In this document: in pieces, positions 37,598-46,084 of the stretch
Layout of the letters: the number at the start of each line of letters is the position of its first letter
Numbering within the stretch: position 1 is the stretch's first letter
Assembly: GCF_002407205.1 (NCBI RefSeq)
Contig: NZ_CP023548.1
Span: forward strand, 2,504,501 to 2,568,500
DNA: 64,000 nt
Direction of reading: 5' to 3'
From: Rhodobacter sp. CZR27
GTDB taxonomy: Bacteria; Pseudomonadota; Alphaproteobacteria; Rhodobacterales; Rhodobacteraceae
Position numbers and translations under genes: made by a program
Notes under the pieces: model-generated
Databases searched by the model: none
What the model was told of the DNA's origin: nothing
What the model saw: only the letters and a program-made list of their open reading frames with translations

Positions 37598-38614
37598 TCA
37601 GGCGGCGCGCGCCCGCACTTCGTCGAGCGCGCGGTCGTAGAGGTCGAGCCCTGCCCCGGGCCGCGAGGCGCCTTCGGACAGCAGCCGACGCCAGCCGCGC
37701 GCGCCGGGGCGGCCGGCGAACAGGCCGAGCATGTGGCGCGTGATCTGGTGCAGCCGCCCGCCGCCGGCCAGATGTTCCGCGATGTAGGGCCGCATGTCGG
37801 CCAGAACCTCGTCGAGGCTGCGCGGAGGCTCCTCGCCCCAGAGTCGGTCGGCCTCGAGCAGAAGCTCGGGCTCGTTGTAGGCCGCCCGGCCGATCATCAC
37901 GCCGTCGAGGCCCGCGTCGAGCAGCGCCCGGGCCTGCGACAGCGTCGAGACGCCGCCGTTCAGGCAGATGACCAGTTCGGGGAAGCGGCGCTTCATGGCC
38001 AGGACGAGCGGATAGTCGAGCGGCGGCACCTCGCGGTTCTCGCGCGGGCTGAGGCCCTGCAGCCATGCCTTGCGGGCGTGGATGACGAAATGCCGGACAC
38101 CGGCACCGGCGACGGTCTCGATGAAGGCGGGCAGCACCTCTTCGGGAACCTGGTGATCCACGCCGATGCGGCACTTGACGGTGACGGGCACCGGGCTTTC
38201 CGCGATCATCGCGGCCACGCAGTCGGCGACCAGACGCGGGCGTTCCATCAGCACGGCGCCGAAGCAGCCCGACTGCACCCGATCCGAGGGACATCCGACG
38301 TTGAGGTTGATCTCGTCATAGCCGAAGGGCGCGGCCAGCCGGACCGCCTGCGCCAGTTCGGCCGGGTCCGAGCCGCCAAGCTGCAACGCGACCGGGTGCT
38401 CGGCCCCGGAGTAGCCCAGCAGCCGGTCCCGCGCGCCATGGATCACGGCCGGCGCCGTCACCATCTCGGTGTAAAGCATCGTCCGCCGGGTCATGAGGCG
38501 GTGGAAGTAGCGGCAGTGCCGGTCCGTCCAGTCCATCATTGGCGCGACCGACAGACGTGCCGCGGCGCGCACCGTGTCGTGACGGGGGCTTCCGGATCGA
38601 TCCGACGTGTTCAC
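37598..38614 (-). CDS. dusA: tRNA-dihydrouridine synthase A
   Basis: The 338-residue FMN enzyme reduces uridines in the tRNA D-loop. It has LSVAPMMDWTDRHCRYF at the N-terminus, EINLNVGCPSDRVQ near residue 98 with the catalytic Cys, VKCRIGVD near residue 147 and NGGVSTLSQA plus DGVMIGRAAY for phosphate and FMN. Length and motifs fit the DusA branch. The start is GTG 38614, with GGAGGG seven bases upstream; the frame stays open upstream but is Arg/Ala-rich and unconserved. Confidence 0.93.
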   Translation of the reverse strand: MNTSDRSGSPRHDTVRAAARLSVAPMMDWTDRHCRYFHRLMTRRTMLYTEMVTAPAVIHGARDRLLGYSGAEHPVALQLGGSDPAELAQAVRLAAPFGYDEINLNVGCPSDRVQSGCFGAVLMERPRLVADCVAAMIAESPVPVTVKCRIGVDHQVPEEVLPAFIETVAGAGVRHFVIHARKAWLQGLSPRENREVPPLDYPLVLAMKRRFPELVICLNGGVSTLSQARALLDAGLDGVMIGRAAYNEPELLLEADRLWGEEPPRSLDEVLADMRPYIAEHLAGGGRLHQITRHMLGLFAGRPGARGWRRLLSEGASRPGAGLDLYDRALDEVRARAA

Positions 38615-38886
38615 CTCTGTGCCCTCCGGCTTGCTGGCATGGCGGCCCCACGGCGGCGCCTCATGCGTCGCGGGATCGCCGCGCCTTGTAGCAGCAGTCG
38701 CGTCGCTGTTCCACACCGCCACGGCGCCCGAGGTCCGATGCGTGGCTGTCCCCCGGCCTCGGGCTCCGAGGGGGCGCAGTGGAGAGACGGCCCGCGGCTC
38801 GTCCATGGGCTTGCAGGAAAAAGAAAATATCTTGACGAATTTGTGACGGCAGGCCCTTCTTGGAGCCCTTTCACCGGATACGGATA
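38615..38886. other. Divergent non-coding region between dusA and the PAP2 gene
   Basis: The 272 bases hold no credible gene. The stretch 38818-38850 is AT-rich for this genome and contains TTGACG at 38832-38837, a possible -35 box for the PAP2 gene, but no -10 at the right distance is convincing. Confidence 0.35.
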
Positions 38887-39594
38887 ATGATGGACCTTTT
38901 GACATCCTTTGACCTGCACGCCTCCCTGTCCGTCAACCGCTTCGTGGGCAGGATGCCGACGCTGGACGCGCTGCTGCACATCGTCGAGCGAAACAGCGTC
39001 TTCAAGGGCGCCTTCTCGATGATGCTGTTCTGGGGCCTCTGGTTCGCAACCCACCACGACCGCGCCCGTGTTCGCGCGCGCCTGCTGGCGACGCTGCTGG
39101 TCGCGGTGCTGGCGGTCTTCGTCGGACGCGCGCTGGCGGTCACGCTTCCCTACCGGCCGCGCCCGATCCACGATCCGGAGCTTGGCTTCCTGTTGCACGA
39201 CGGCCTGACCAGCCAGACCCTCGACGGCTGGAGTTCCATGCCCAGCGACCACGCCGTGCTGTATTTCGCGCTGGCCACGGGAATGTTCCTTGCCCATCGG
39301 GCAATCGGCACGGTGGCGCTGGCGCATGCGATCTTCATCATCTGCCTGCCCCGCGTCTATTTCGGGCTGCACTACACGCTGGACATCGCGGTGGGGGCGG
39401 CAATCGGCGTGGCGATGAGCCTTCTGCTCGTGCCTGCGCTCGGCCGTCAGTTCGAGCGCAAGGCCGTCGCCGATTTCGCGCTCAGCCATGGCGGGCTGTT
39501 CTATCCGCTGGTCTTCTTCACCACATGGCAGGTCGCCCTGATGTTCGGCCCGGTGCGCGACCTGCTCCGCGATCTGGCCGCAGCCCTTACCTGA
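38887..39594 (+). CDS. PAP2-family membrane phosphatase
   Basis: The 235-residue membrane protein has about five helices and the three phosphatase motifs: TLPYRPRPI near residue 90 (an RPRP variant of KxxxxxxRP), SMPSDHAVLYF near residue 118 (PSGH type, with Asp for Gly) and PRVYFGLHYTLD near residue 157 (SRxxxxxHxxxD, with Pro for Ser). These act on phosphatidate, undecaprenyl diphosphate or similar lipids. Starts at ATG 38887 or 38890 are possible; no strong ribosome-binding site is present. Confidence 0.85.
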   Translation: MMDLLTSFDLHASLSVNRFVGRMPTLDALLHIVERNSVFKGAFSMMLFWGLWFATHHDRARVRARLLATLLVAVLAVFVGRALAVTLPYRPRPIHDPELGFLLHDGLTSQTLDGWSSMPSDHAVLYFALATGMFLAHRAIGTVALAHAIFIICLPRVYFGLHYTLDIAVGAAIGVAMSLLLVPALGRQFERKAVADFALSHGGLFYPLVFFTTWQVALMFGPVRDLLRDLAAALT

Positions 39595-39696
39595 GCCGAA
39601 AGCGCTTCACGGCGCCCCCGTGGCCGGGCTAGCCTGCTGGGGGCCGCAGCGCGGAGGATGGGACGGGATGAACGGAAACCGGAAGGCATGTCGCGG

Positions 39697-40467
39697 ATGA
39701 CCGGCTCGTCGGATCTCTCGCGTCTCTTCGCGCTGGACGGCAGACGGGCGCTGGTCACCGGGGCAAGTCGCGGCCTCGGCCAGGCCATCGCGCTTGGCCT
39801 TGCCGGCGCGGGGGCCGATCTGGTGCTGACCGCGCGCACCGCAGCCGCGCTGGACGAGACCGCCGCGCGGGTGCGCGACCTCGGGCGCACGGTCGAGTGC
39901 CTTGCGCTCGACCAGTCGCGGGTCGAGGGGATCGCCGCTGCGCTGGACGGGGCGGGGCACCTCGACATCCTCGTGAACAATGCGGGCATCGAGGAGGTCT
40001 GCCCCTCCGACTCCGTGACACCCGAGCTTTGGGACCGGATCGTCGATACCAACCTGCGCGGCGCCTTCTTCGTCACGCAGGCCGCGGCGCGGGGGATGCT
40101 CGACCGTGGCGCGGGCTCGATCATCAACCTCTGCTCGCTCACCTCCTTCGTGGGCGTGCCCACCGCCGTGCCCTATGGCTCGTCCAAGAGCGGCCTGCTC
40201 GGCATGACGCGGGCGCTGGCGACGGAATGGGGGCCGCGCGGCGTGCGGGTGAACGCCATCGCCCCCGGCTATTTCCGCACCGCCATGACCGAGGTGTTCT
40301 ATCGCGACAAGGACTGGGGCCGGGCCATGCTGGGCAAGATCCCGCAGGGCCGGTTCGGCCGGGCCGAGGATCTGGTCGGCGCCGCCATATTCCTCGCCTC
40401 GGATGCCTCCGCCTATGTCACCGGCCAGTGCCTCGGCATCGACGGTGGCTATCTCGCCGCGATCTGA
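39697..40467 (+). CDS. Short-chain dehydrogenase/reductase
   Basis: The 256-residue SDR has the nucleotide motif TGASRGLG (residues 21-28), NNAG near residue 90 and catalytic YGSSK (Tyr about 160, Lys about 164), with Ser in the preceding CSLTSF. It ends GGYLAAI, and an Arg after the glycine motif suggests NADP or NAD use is open. It resembles gluconate 5-dehydrogenase-type SDRs. ATG 39697 is chosen with GGAAGG ten bases upstream; ATGs at 39688 and 39658 are in frame. It lies 74 bases before an ABC importer operon and probably acts on its substrate. Confidence 0.88.
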   Translation: MTGSSDLSRLFALDGRRALVTGASRGLGQAIALGLAGAGADLVLTARTAAALDETAARVRDLGRTVECLALDQSRVEGIAAALDGAGHLDILVNNAGIEEVCPSDSVTPELWDRIVDTNLRGAFFVTQAAARGMLDRGAGSIINLCSLTSFVGVPTAVPYGSSKSGLLGMTRALATEWGPRGVRVNAIAPGYFRTAMTEVFYRDKDWGRAMLGKIPQGRFGRAEDLVGAAIFLASDASAYVTGQCLGIDGGYLAAI

Positions 40468-40541
40468 GGCCGCTTCCCCTTGCCGCAGGGCTGCGAACGG
40501 GTGCAAGAAGCTGAGAGCCTCGAGACAGGAGACCGCCCGAG

Positions 40542-41675
40542 ATGACCGCCCAGCCCGGCCCCCGTCGCGCCCCGGCCTCGCCAGAGCCTGCGGTGCTGAT
40601 CCGGGACGTGGACATGGACTTCGGCGCCGGCCCGCTGGCGGTGCGGGGGGCCAGCTTCTCGCTCGCCCCCGGCCGGTTCCTGACCATCCTGGGTCCCTCC
40701 GGCTCGGGCAAGACGACGCTCCTGCGCATCATCGCGGGCTTCCAGACGCCGACGCGGGGCGAGATCCGCATCAATGGCCACGCGGTCACCGCCGTCGCGC
40801 CGCACCGGCGCTCGATCGGCATGGTGTTCCAGAAGCTCGCGCTGTTTCCGCACATGACGGCCGCCGAGAACGTGGCCTTCCCGCTGAAGATGCGCCGGCA
40901 CGATCCGCGCAGCATCCCCGGCAAGGTCGAGCGTTACCTGGACCTCGTGCGGCTCGGCGGCCTCGGGACGCGCCGCATCCACGAACTCTCGGGGGGCCAG
41001 CAGCAGCGCGTGGCGATCGCGCGCGCCCTGGTGTTCGAGCCGGAGCTGCTGCTACTGGACGAGCCGCTCGCAGCCCTCGACCGCAAGCTGCGCGAGGAGA
41101 TGCAGCTGGAGTTCCGCCGCATCCAGAAGGAACTGGGCGTCACCACGATCAACGTCACCCACGACCAGCGCGAGGCGCTGGTGGTCTCGGACGAGATCAT
41201 CGTGATGGAGCATGGCGAGATCCAGCAGCACGCCCGGCCCGTCGAGATGTATCGGGCGCCTGCCAATCCCTTCGTGGCGAACTTCATCGGCGTGTCGAGC
41301 TTCCTCGACGGCCGCCGCGGGCCCGGCGGCCTCGAGGTGGCGGGCCTGTCGCTTGCCGGGACGCCGGCGGGTCCGGTGCCGGATGGCGCACCCGCGCGCG
41401 GCGCGATCCGGGCCGAGCAGATCCGCATCGCCGCCGACGCACACGCGCTCGGACCGTGCGAGACCGTGCTGGACGGCACCGTCCGCGACACGATCTTCGA
41501 GGGCGAGCGGCTGCTCTACATCGTCGCTGTCGAAAGCCTCGGGGTCTCGCTTCAGGTCTATCACCACGACCCGGAGGATTATGCGCTGTTCGAAAGCGGG
41601 GCCGAGGTGAAGCTCGGCTGGAAGGCCCGCGATCTTCTGATCTTCAACCGGCAGGATGGCCGGGAAGGACGATGA
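40542..41675 (+). CDS. Polyamine-type ABC importer ATP-binding protein
   Basis: The 377-residue ATPase has Walker A GPSGSGKT (residues 51-58), signature LSGGQQQRVAIARAL near residue 150, Walker B LLLLDEPLAALD near residue 170 and H-loop NVTHDQREAL. A C-terminal TOBE domain (about residues 290-365) begins near AIRAEQIRIA. The length and TOBE domain match the PotA/FbpC class. It energises the two permeases encoded downstream. The substrate is not defined by the ATPase. Confidence 0.93.
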   Translation: MTAQPGPRRAPASPEPAVLIRDVDMDFGAGPLAVRGASFSLAPGRFLTILGPSGSGKTTLLRIIAGFQTPTRGEIRINGHAVTAVAPHRRSIGMVFQKLALFPHMTAAENVAFPLKMRRHDPRSIPGKVERYLDLVRLGGLGTRRIHELSGGQQQRVAIARALVFEPELLLLDEPLAALDRKLREEMQLEFRRIQKELGVTTINVTHDQREALVVSDEIIVMEHGEIQQHARPVEMYRAPANPFVANFIGVSSFLDGRRGPGGLEVAGLSLAGTPAGPVPDGAPARGAIRAEQIRIAADAHALGPCETVLDGTVRDTIFEGERLLYIVAVESLGVSLQVYHHDPEDYALFESGAEVKLGWKARDLLIFNRQDGREGR

Positions 41676-41694
41676 CCCAGCAAGGAGAAGGATC

Positions 41695-42792
41695 ATGATC
41701 CACAAAGTCACGCGCCGCGGACTGCTCCGCGGCACCGCTGCGGCGGGCTCGGCCGCCCTGCTCGGATCGCTGCCCGCCGGCAGGCTCTGGGCGCAGGAAC
41801 CCGAGAAGCCGGCCGAGATCATCGTCCGAGCCTGGGGCGGAAGCTGGGTCGAGGCGCTGAAGGCGGGCGTCTCCGATCCCTTCACCAAGGCCACCGGCAT
41901 CGCCGTGCGCCACGACCTGACCGAGGACAACGAGATCCAGCCGAAGGTCTGGGCCGCCGTCGCGCAGGGCCGCGTGCCGCCGATCCACATCAACTGGGAC
42001 ACCACGACCAACGCCACCAAGTCGGCGCTGCGCGGCGTGACCGAGGACCTGTCCGACCTCCCGAACCTCAAGAATACGACCGACCTTGCGAAGCCGGTGG
42101 GCCTCGACGGCTATCCGATCGTGAACACCTACGGCTATGTCTATGTGCTGGCCTATCGCCCCGAAGTCTTCCCGGACGGCCCGCCGAAGTCGTGGAAGGT
42201 GATGCTCGACCCGAAGTTCAAGGGCCGGATCGCGCTCTACAACGACGGGATCGGCTTCCACTTCCCGTCGCAGGTCGCGGGCGGCGGCAAGCTCGAGGAC
42301 ATCCCCGCCAACATGCAGCCCGCCTGGGACTTCATCGCCCAGGTGAAGGAGCAACAGCCGCTGCTGGGCGAGGATCCGGACTTCACCGCCTGGTTCCAGA
42401 ACGGCGAGATCGACCTTGCCTGCACCATCTCGACCAACGCGCGCGAGGCGAAGAAGAACGGCGTGGACATCGCCTGGACGGTGCCCGAGGAGGGCTGCAA
42501 GTTCGACACCGACGGGCTCTGGATCCCGAAGGGCCTGCCCGAGAACGAGCTTTACTGGGCCAAGCAATACATCAACTTCGCCATCACGCCCGAGGCGCAG
42601 CAGGTCTGGCTGGACGGTCTTGGGCTGCCGGGCGTGGTGCCGGGCCTGACGCCGCCCGCCGATCTGGTGGGCGATCCCTCCTATCCGACAAGACCGGAGG
42701 ATTTCGAGCATCTGATCCGGATCTCGTCACAGGTGCAGGTCGAGAACGAGAGCGACTGGTTCGCGAAGTTCAAGGAGATCATGCAGGGGTAA
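41695..42792 (+). CDS. ABC importer periplasmic substrate-binding protein (PotD/F-like), Tat signal
   Basis: The 365-residue binding protein has a twin-arginine leader (KVTRRGLLRGTAAAGSAALL) pointing to Tat export. The mature part starts EIIVRAWGGSWVEALKAG, and a YVYVLAYRPEVF segment and LPGVVPGLTPP tail are typical of family SBP_bac_8/PotD. It captures the substrate of the adjacent importer. AAGGAGA lies six bases before ATG 41695. A stable hairpin follows the stop, suggesting this gene is expressed above the permeases. Confidence 0.9.
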   Translation: MIHKVTRRGLLRGTAAAGSAALLGSLPAGRLWAQEPEKPAEIIVRAWGGSWVEALKAGVSDPFTKATGIAVRHDLTEDNEIQPKVWAAVAQGRVPPIHINWDTTTNATKSALRGVTEDLSDLPNLKNTTDLAKPVGLDGYPIVNTYGYVYVLAYRPEVFPDGPPKSWKVMLDPKFKGRIALYNDGIGFHFPSQVAGGGKLEDIPANMQPAWDFIAQVKEQQPLLGEDPDFTAWFQNGEIDLACTISTNAREAKKNGVDIAWTVPEEGCKFDTDGLWIPKGLPENELYWAKQYINFAITPEAQQVWLDGLGLPGVVPGLTPPADLVGDPSYPTRPEDFEHLIRISSQVQVENESDWFAKFKEIMQG

Positions 42793-42799
42793 GGCGCAG

Positions 42800-42829
42800 G
42801 CGCCGCGCAGCCCTTGGGTCGCGCGGCGC
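42800..42829 (+). terminator. Long hairpin after the binding-protein gene (attenuator or mRNA-stabilising)
   Basis: GCGCCGCGC (42800-42808) pairs with GCGCGGCGC (42821-42829); the inner bases CCC and GGG can extend the helix. No T-run follows. Such hairpins between binding-protein and permease genes usually reduce downstream expression and protect the upstream message. The remaining 185 bases to the permease hold no gene. Confidence 0.6.
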
Positions 42830-43014
42830 AGTCGCGACGGTTGCCGGCTGTCAACCTCGGGGCCGCGACCGACCTCGCAGCGTCGGAGGATGCCGCCGCA
42901 GCCATCGATCCGGGACGGCGCCGCCGGCGCCGTTCATCCAACCGCGGCGACGGCCTCGCCGTGCCATCAACCGCCGCACCGTCGCCCGACCTCCTCCGCC
43001 AGAACGAGACCGCC

Positions 43015-43950
43015 ATGTCCTCCTTCCGATACCCGCTGCGCTGGCGCCTGATGGATGCGCTGGAACGGGCGGCCGACCTGCTCTGGCCGAGGAGCCTCTC
43101 GCGCTTCACCGGCTGGCTGATGATCGCGCCCGCAATCCTTCTGGTCGGGCTTCTGGTGCTGGGGCTTTTCCAGATCGCCGACGGCTCGCTTCGCACGCTC
43201 GACCGGGCGACGTTCCTGCCGTCTGAACATCTGAGCCTGACGAATTACGAGACCGCGCTTGGTTCGGCCACCTACTGGCGAGTTTTCGGCCGGTCTGTCC
43301 TCGGCGCGTCGCTCGCCACGGCACTGACGCTGCTCCTCGCCTTCCCCTATGCCTATGCGCTGGTGCGCGTGCCGAGCGCGGCGCTGCGCAAGGCGCTGCT
43401 GGTGGTGCTGTTCCTGCCCTTCTTCATCGGGCAGGTGGTGCGGGCCTATGGCTGGCTGATCATCCTCGGCAACGGCGGCATGGTGAACGAGGCGCTGGGG
43501 CTCGTCGGCATCGCGCCGCAACGGCTGCTGTTCAACTTCCCCGCCGTGGTCTTCGGGCTGGTGCAGTATCTGCTGCCCTTCGCGGTCCTGATGCTTGCGC
43601 CTGCGCTGACGGCCATCCCGGCCGAGACCGAAACCGCGGCGCGCTCGCTCGGCGCCTCATGGGGCCGCGCGATCTGGCATGTGGTCTTGCCTATGGCGCG
43701 GCCGGGGCTGATCGGCGCGGGGCTGGTGACGATGACGCTCGCGCTGACCGACTTCGCCACGCCTGCGATGCTCGGAGGCGGCTCGCAGGACTTCATCGCG
43801 AATGCGATCTACGACCAGTTCTTCCGCACCGCCGATCAGGGCCTCGGCTCGGCGCTGGCGCTGATGCTGGTGGCGGCGGGCTCGGCGATCGTGGCGCTGG
43901 TGCTGGGCCTGTTCGGCGCGGGGACGCTCGCCATGGGGGCGCGGAAATGA
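43015..43950 (+). CDS. ABC importer permease, PotB-like
   Basis: The 311-residue inner-membrane protein has six core helices after a charged N-terminus. The permease EAA loop ARSLGASWGRAIWHVVLPMARPG lies near residue 207. It pairs with the second permease. ATG 43015 is chosen as the start of the family-like segment (SSFRYPLRWRL). The upstream open frame is Arg/Ala-rich, and the local ribosome-binding site is weak. It overlaps the next gene by four bases. Confidence 0.9.
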   Translation: MSSFRYPLRWRLMDALERAADLLWPRSLSRFTGWLMIAPAILLVGLLVLGLFQIADGSLRTLDRATFLPSEHLSLTNYETALGSATYWRVFGRSVLGASLATALTLLLAFPYAYALVRVPSAALRKALLVVLFLPFFIGQVVRAYGWLIILGNGGMVNEALGLVGIAPQRLLFNFPAVVFGLVQYLLPFAVLMLAPALTAIPAETETAARSLGASWGRAIWHVVLPMARPGLIGAGLVTMTLALTDFATPAMLGGGSQDFIANAIYDQFFRTADQGLGSALALMLVAAGSAIVALVLGLFGAGTLAMGARK

Positions 43951-44744
43951 CCAGCCCCGGCCAGCGCCTGATGATCTGGAGCCTCGTCTGGATCTCGATC
44001 CTGATCCTCTCGGCCCCGACCGTCGTCGTCCTCGGCGCCTCGGTCACCTCGGGCAACATGCTCGCCTTCCCGCCCGAGGGCTTCTCGCTCAAGTGGTACC
44101 AGAAGATCGCGCTGGCCCGCGACCTGAGGCAGGCCTTCGGGCGCTCGCTCGTGGTGGCCACGGTCTGCACGCTGGTGGCGCTGCCGGTGGGCACGCTGGC
44201 GGGCATCGCTCTCTCGCGCTACCGCCTGAGGTTTGCCAATGCGCTTCAGGTCTATCTGCTCTTGCCCTTCACCGTGCCGCTGATCGGCTCGGGCATCGGG
44301 CTCATGCTGGTCTTCGGCGAATGGGGGGTGCTGGGCAGCCTCTGGCCGGTGGGGGTGGCCTGCGCGGTCATCAACCTGCCCTTCCTTGTCTGGTCGGTCT
44401 CGTCCAGCGCCACGCTGCTCGACCCCGACCTTGAACATGCGGCGGCCAACTGCGGCGCGGGCCGGATGCAGACCTTCCTGCACGTGACGCTGCCCGCCGT
44501 CATGCCCGGCGTCATCACCGGCTCGCTTCTCATGTTCATCCTCGCGATGAACGAGTTCCTCGTGAGCCTCCTGCTGACCGACGCGCGCACCGTCACCCTG
44601 CCGGTGCTGATCTACAACTCGATCCGCTCGATCATCACCCCCGATCTCGCCGCCGTCTCGGTCGTCTTCATCGTGATCGCGGGCGCGGCCATCGCGCTTC
44701 TCGACCGGCTGGTGGGGCTCGAGATCTTCCTGAAGTCCAAGTGA
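43947..44744 (+). CDS. ABC importer permease, PotC-like
   Basis: The 265-residue membrane protein has six helices and an EAA loop AAANCGAGRMQTFLHVTLPAVMPG near residue 170. The extracellular-facing VTSGNMLAFPPEGFSLKWY segment is typical of PotC-like subunits. Translation is coupled to the preceding permease by ATGA overlap. The HisD-like gene begins nine bases after its stop, so transporter and enzyme are surely co-transcribed. Confidence 0.92.
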   Translation: MTSPGQRLMIWSLVWISILILSAPTVVVLGASVTSGNMLAFPPEGFSLKWYQKIALARDLRQAFGRSLVVATVCTLVALPVGTLAGIALSRYRLRFANALQVYLLLPFTVPLIGSGIGLMLVFGEWGVLGSLWPVGVACAVINLPFLVWSVSSSATLLDPDLEHAAANCGAGRMQTFLHVTLPAVMPGVITGSLLMFILAMNEFLVSLLLTDARTVTLPVLIYNSIRSIITPDLAAVSVVFIVIAGAAIALLDRLVGLEIFLKSK

Positions 44745-44753
44745 GGTAGCCCC

Positions 44754-46082
44754 ATGGTCCAGGTCAATTTCCAGGTTCTCGCCGATCTCGATGCCACGGG
44801 TCGCGCGGCGCTTCTGCGCCGGTCCGAGACGGACCTGTCGATGTTCCTCGAGAAGGTGGCACCGATCCTCGAGGCCGTCCGCACCGAAGGCGACGCGGCG
44901 CTCGTCCGCTTCGGGCGCGAGCTTGACCGGGCCGAGGGCCTGACGCGCGAGGGGCTGAAGGTCACCGAGGCCGAGTTCGACGAGGCCTTCACGCTGGTCG
45001 AGCCGGAGATCGTCGAGGCGATCCGCTTCGCCATCGCCAACATCCGCGCCTTCCACGAGGAGCAGACGCCCGAGCCGATGTGGCTGAAGGAGATCCGCCC
45101 CGGCGCCTTCGCAGGCGACCGCTTCACACCGATCCGGTCGGTCGCGCTCTATGTCCCGCGCGGCAAGGGGTCGTTCCCGTCGGTCACGATGATGACCTCG
45201 GTCCCGGCGGTGGTGGCGAAGGTGCCGCAACTCGCGATCTTCACGCCGCCCGCGCCGGACGGGAAGGTGGATGCGGCTACGTTGGTGGCCGCGCGGCTCG
45301 CGGGGGTCGGGACGGTCTACAAGGTTGGAGGCGCGCAGGCGGTGGCGGCCGCCGCCTACGGCACCGAGACGGTCGCCCCCGCGCTGAAGATCGTTGGGCC
45401 CGGCAGCCCCTGGGTCGTGGCGGCGAAGCGGCTTCTGGCGGGCGTGATCGACCCCGGCCTGCCCGCCGGTCCGTCCGAGTCGATCATCCTCGCCGACGAG
45501 ACGGTGCACGGCGGCCTCGCAGCGCTCGACCTGCTGATCGAGGCCGAGCACGGGCCGGACAGTTCCGCCTGGCTCGTCACCCATTCGCGGCGCGTGGCCG
45601 AGGAGGCGCTGGCGGCGCTCCCCGGGCACTGGGCGGCGATGACGCCGCAGCGGGTGGAATTCTCGCAGGCCGTGCTTTGCGGGCGCGCGGGCGGCATCCT
45701 GCTCACGCCCTCGGTCGAGGAAAGCCACGCCTTCGTCAACGACTACGCGCCCGAGCACCTGCAGATCCTCTCCGAGAAGCCCTTCGAGCATCTGGGCCGG
45801 ATCACGGAAGCCGCCGAGGTGCTGATGGGGCCGCACACGCCCATCACCATCGCGAACTTCTGCCTCGGGCCGAACGCGGTCCTGCCCACCTCGCGCGGGG
45901 CGCGAACCTGGGGGCCGCTCTCGGTCCACGATTTCCTGCGGAGGAGTTCCGTGGGCTACGTGACCGCGCCCGCCTATCCGGAGCTGGCCAAGGTCGCGCG
46001 GGCGCTGGCGGATTACGAAGGCTTCTCGTCCCACGCCAACGCCGTCGGCCCGATGCGCGACGCCTACCTGAAGCGGCCCTGA
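44754..46082 (+). CDS. Histidinol-dehydrogenase-like alcohol dehydrogenase with altered active site
   Basis: The 442-residue protein has the HisD fold, including VALYVPRGKGSFPS, VYKVGGAQAVAAAAYG and GPSESIILADE. Compared with the E. coli HisD motifs I recall, the catalytic Glu-His pair (PEHL, residues 334-335), a Zn His (266) and the C-terminal Glu/Zn His (422/427) remain. The Zn Gln is Glu (263), the Zn Asp is Asn (368) and a substrate His is Ala (375). Histidinol is therefore an unlikely substrate. HisD-like enzymes such as HpsN oxidise other alcohols in two steps to acids. It probably acts on the importer's substrate. Confidence 0.87.
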   Translation: MVQVNFQVLADLDATGRAALLRRSETDLSMFLEKVAPILEAVRTEGDAALVRFGRELDRAEGLTREGLKVTEAEFDEAFTLVEPEIVEAIRFAIANIRAFHEEQTPEPMWLKEIRPGAFAGDRFTPIRSVALYVPRGKGSFPSVTMMTSVPAVVAKVPQLAIFTPPAPDGKVDAATLVAARLAGVGTVYKVGGAQAVAAAAYGTETVAPALKIVGPGSPWVVAAKRLLAGVIDPGLPAGPSESIILADETVHGGLAALDLLIEAEHGPDSSAWLVTHSRRVAEEALAALPGHWAAMTPQRVEFSQAVLCGRAGGILLTPSVEESHAFVNDYAPEHLQILSEKPFEHLGRITEAAEVLMGPHTPITIANFCLGPNAVLPTSRGARTWGPLSVHDFLRRSSVGYVTAPAYPELAKVARALADYEGFSSHANAVGPMRDAYLKRP

Positions 46083-46084
46083 CC

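Noticed and set aside
38832..38860. Full sigma-70 promoter for the PAP2 gene from TTGACG
   Set aside because: No acceptable -10 hexamer lies 15-19 bases downstream, so only the -35-like box is noted.
44754..46082. Calling the HisD-like gene hisD of histidine biosynthesis
   Set aside because: It sits in a transporter operon with no other his gene and has substitutions at metal and substrate positions.
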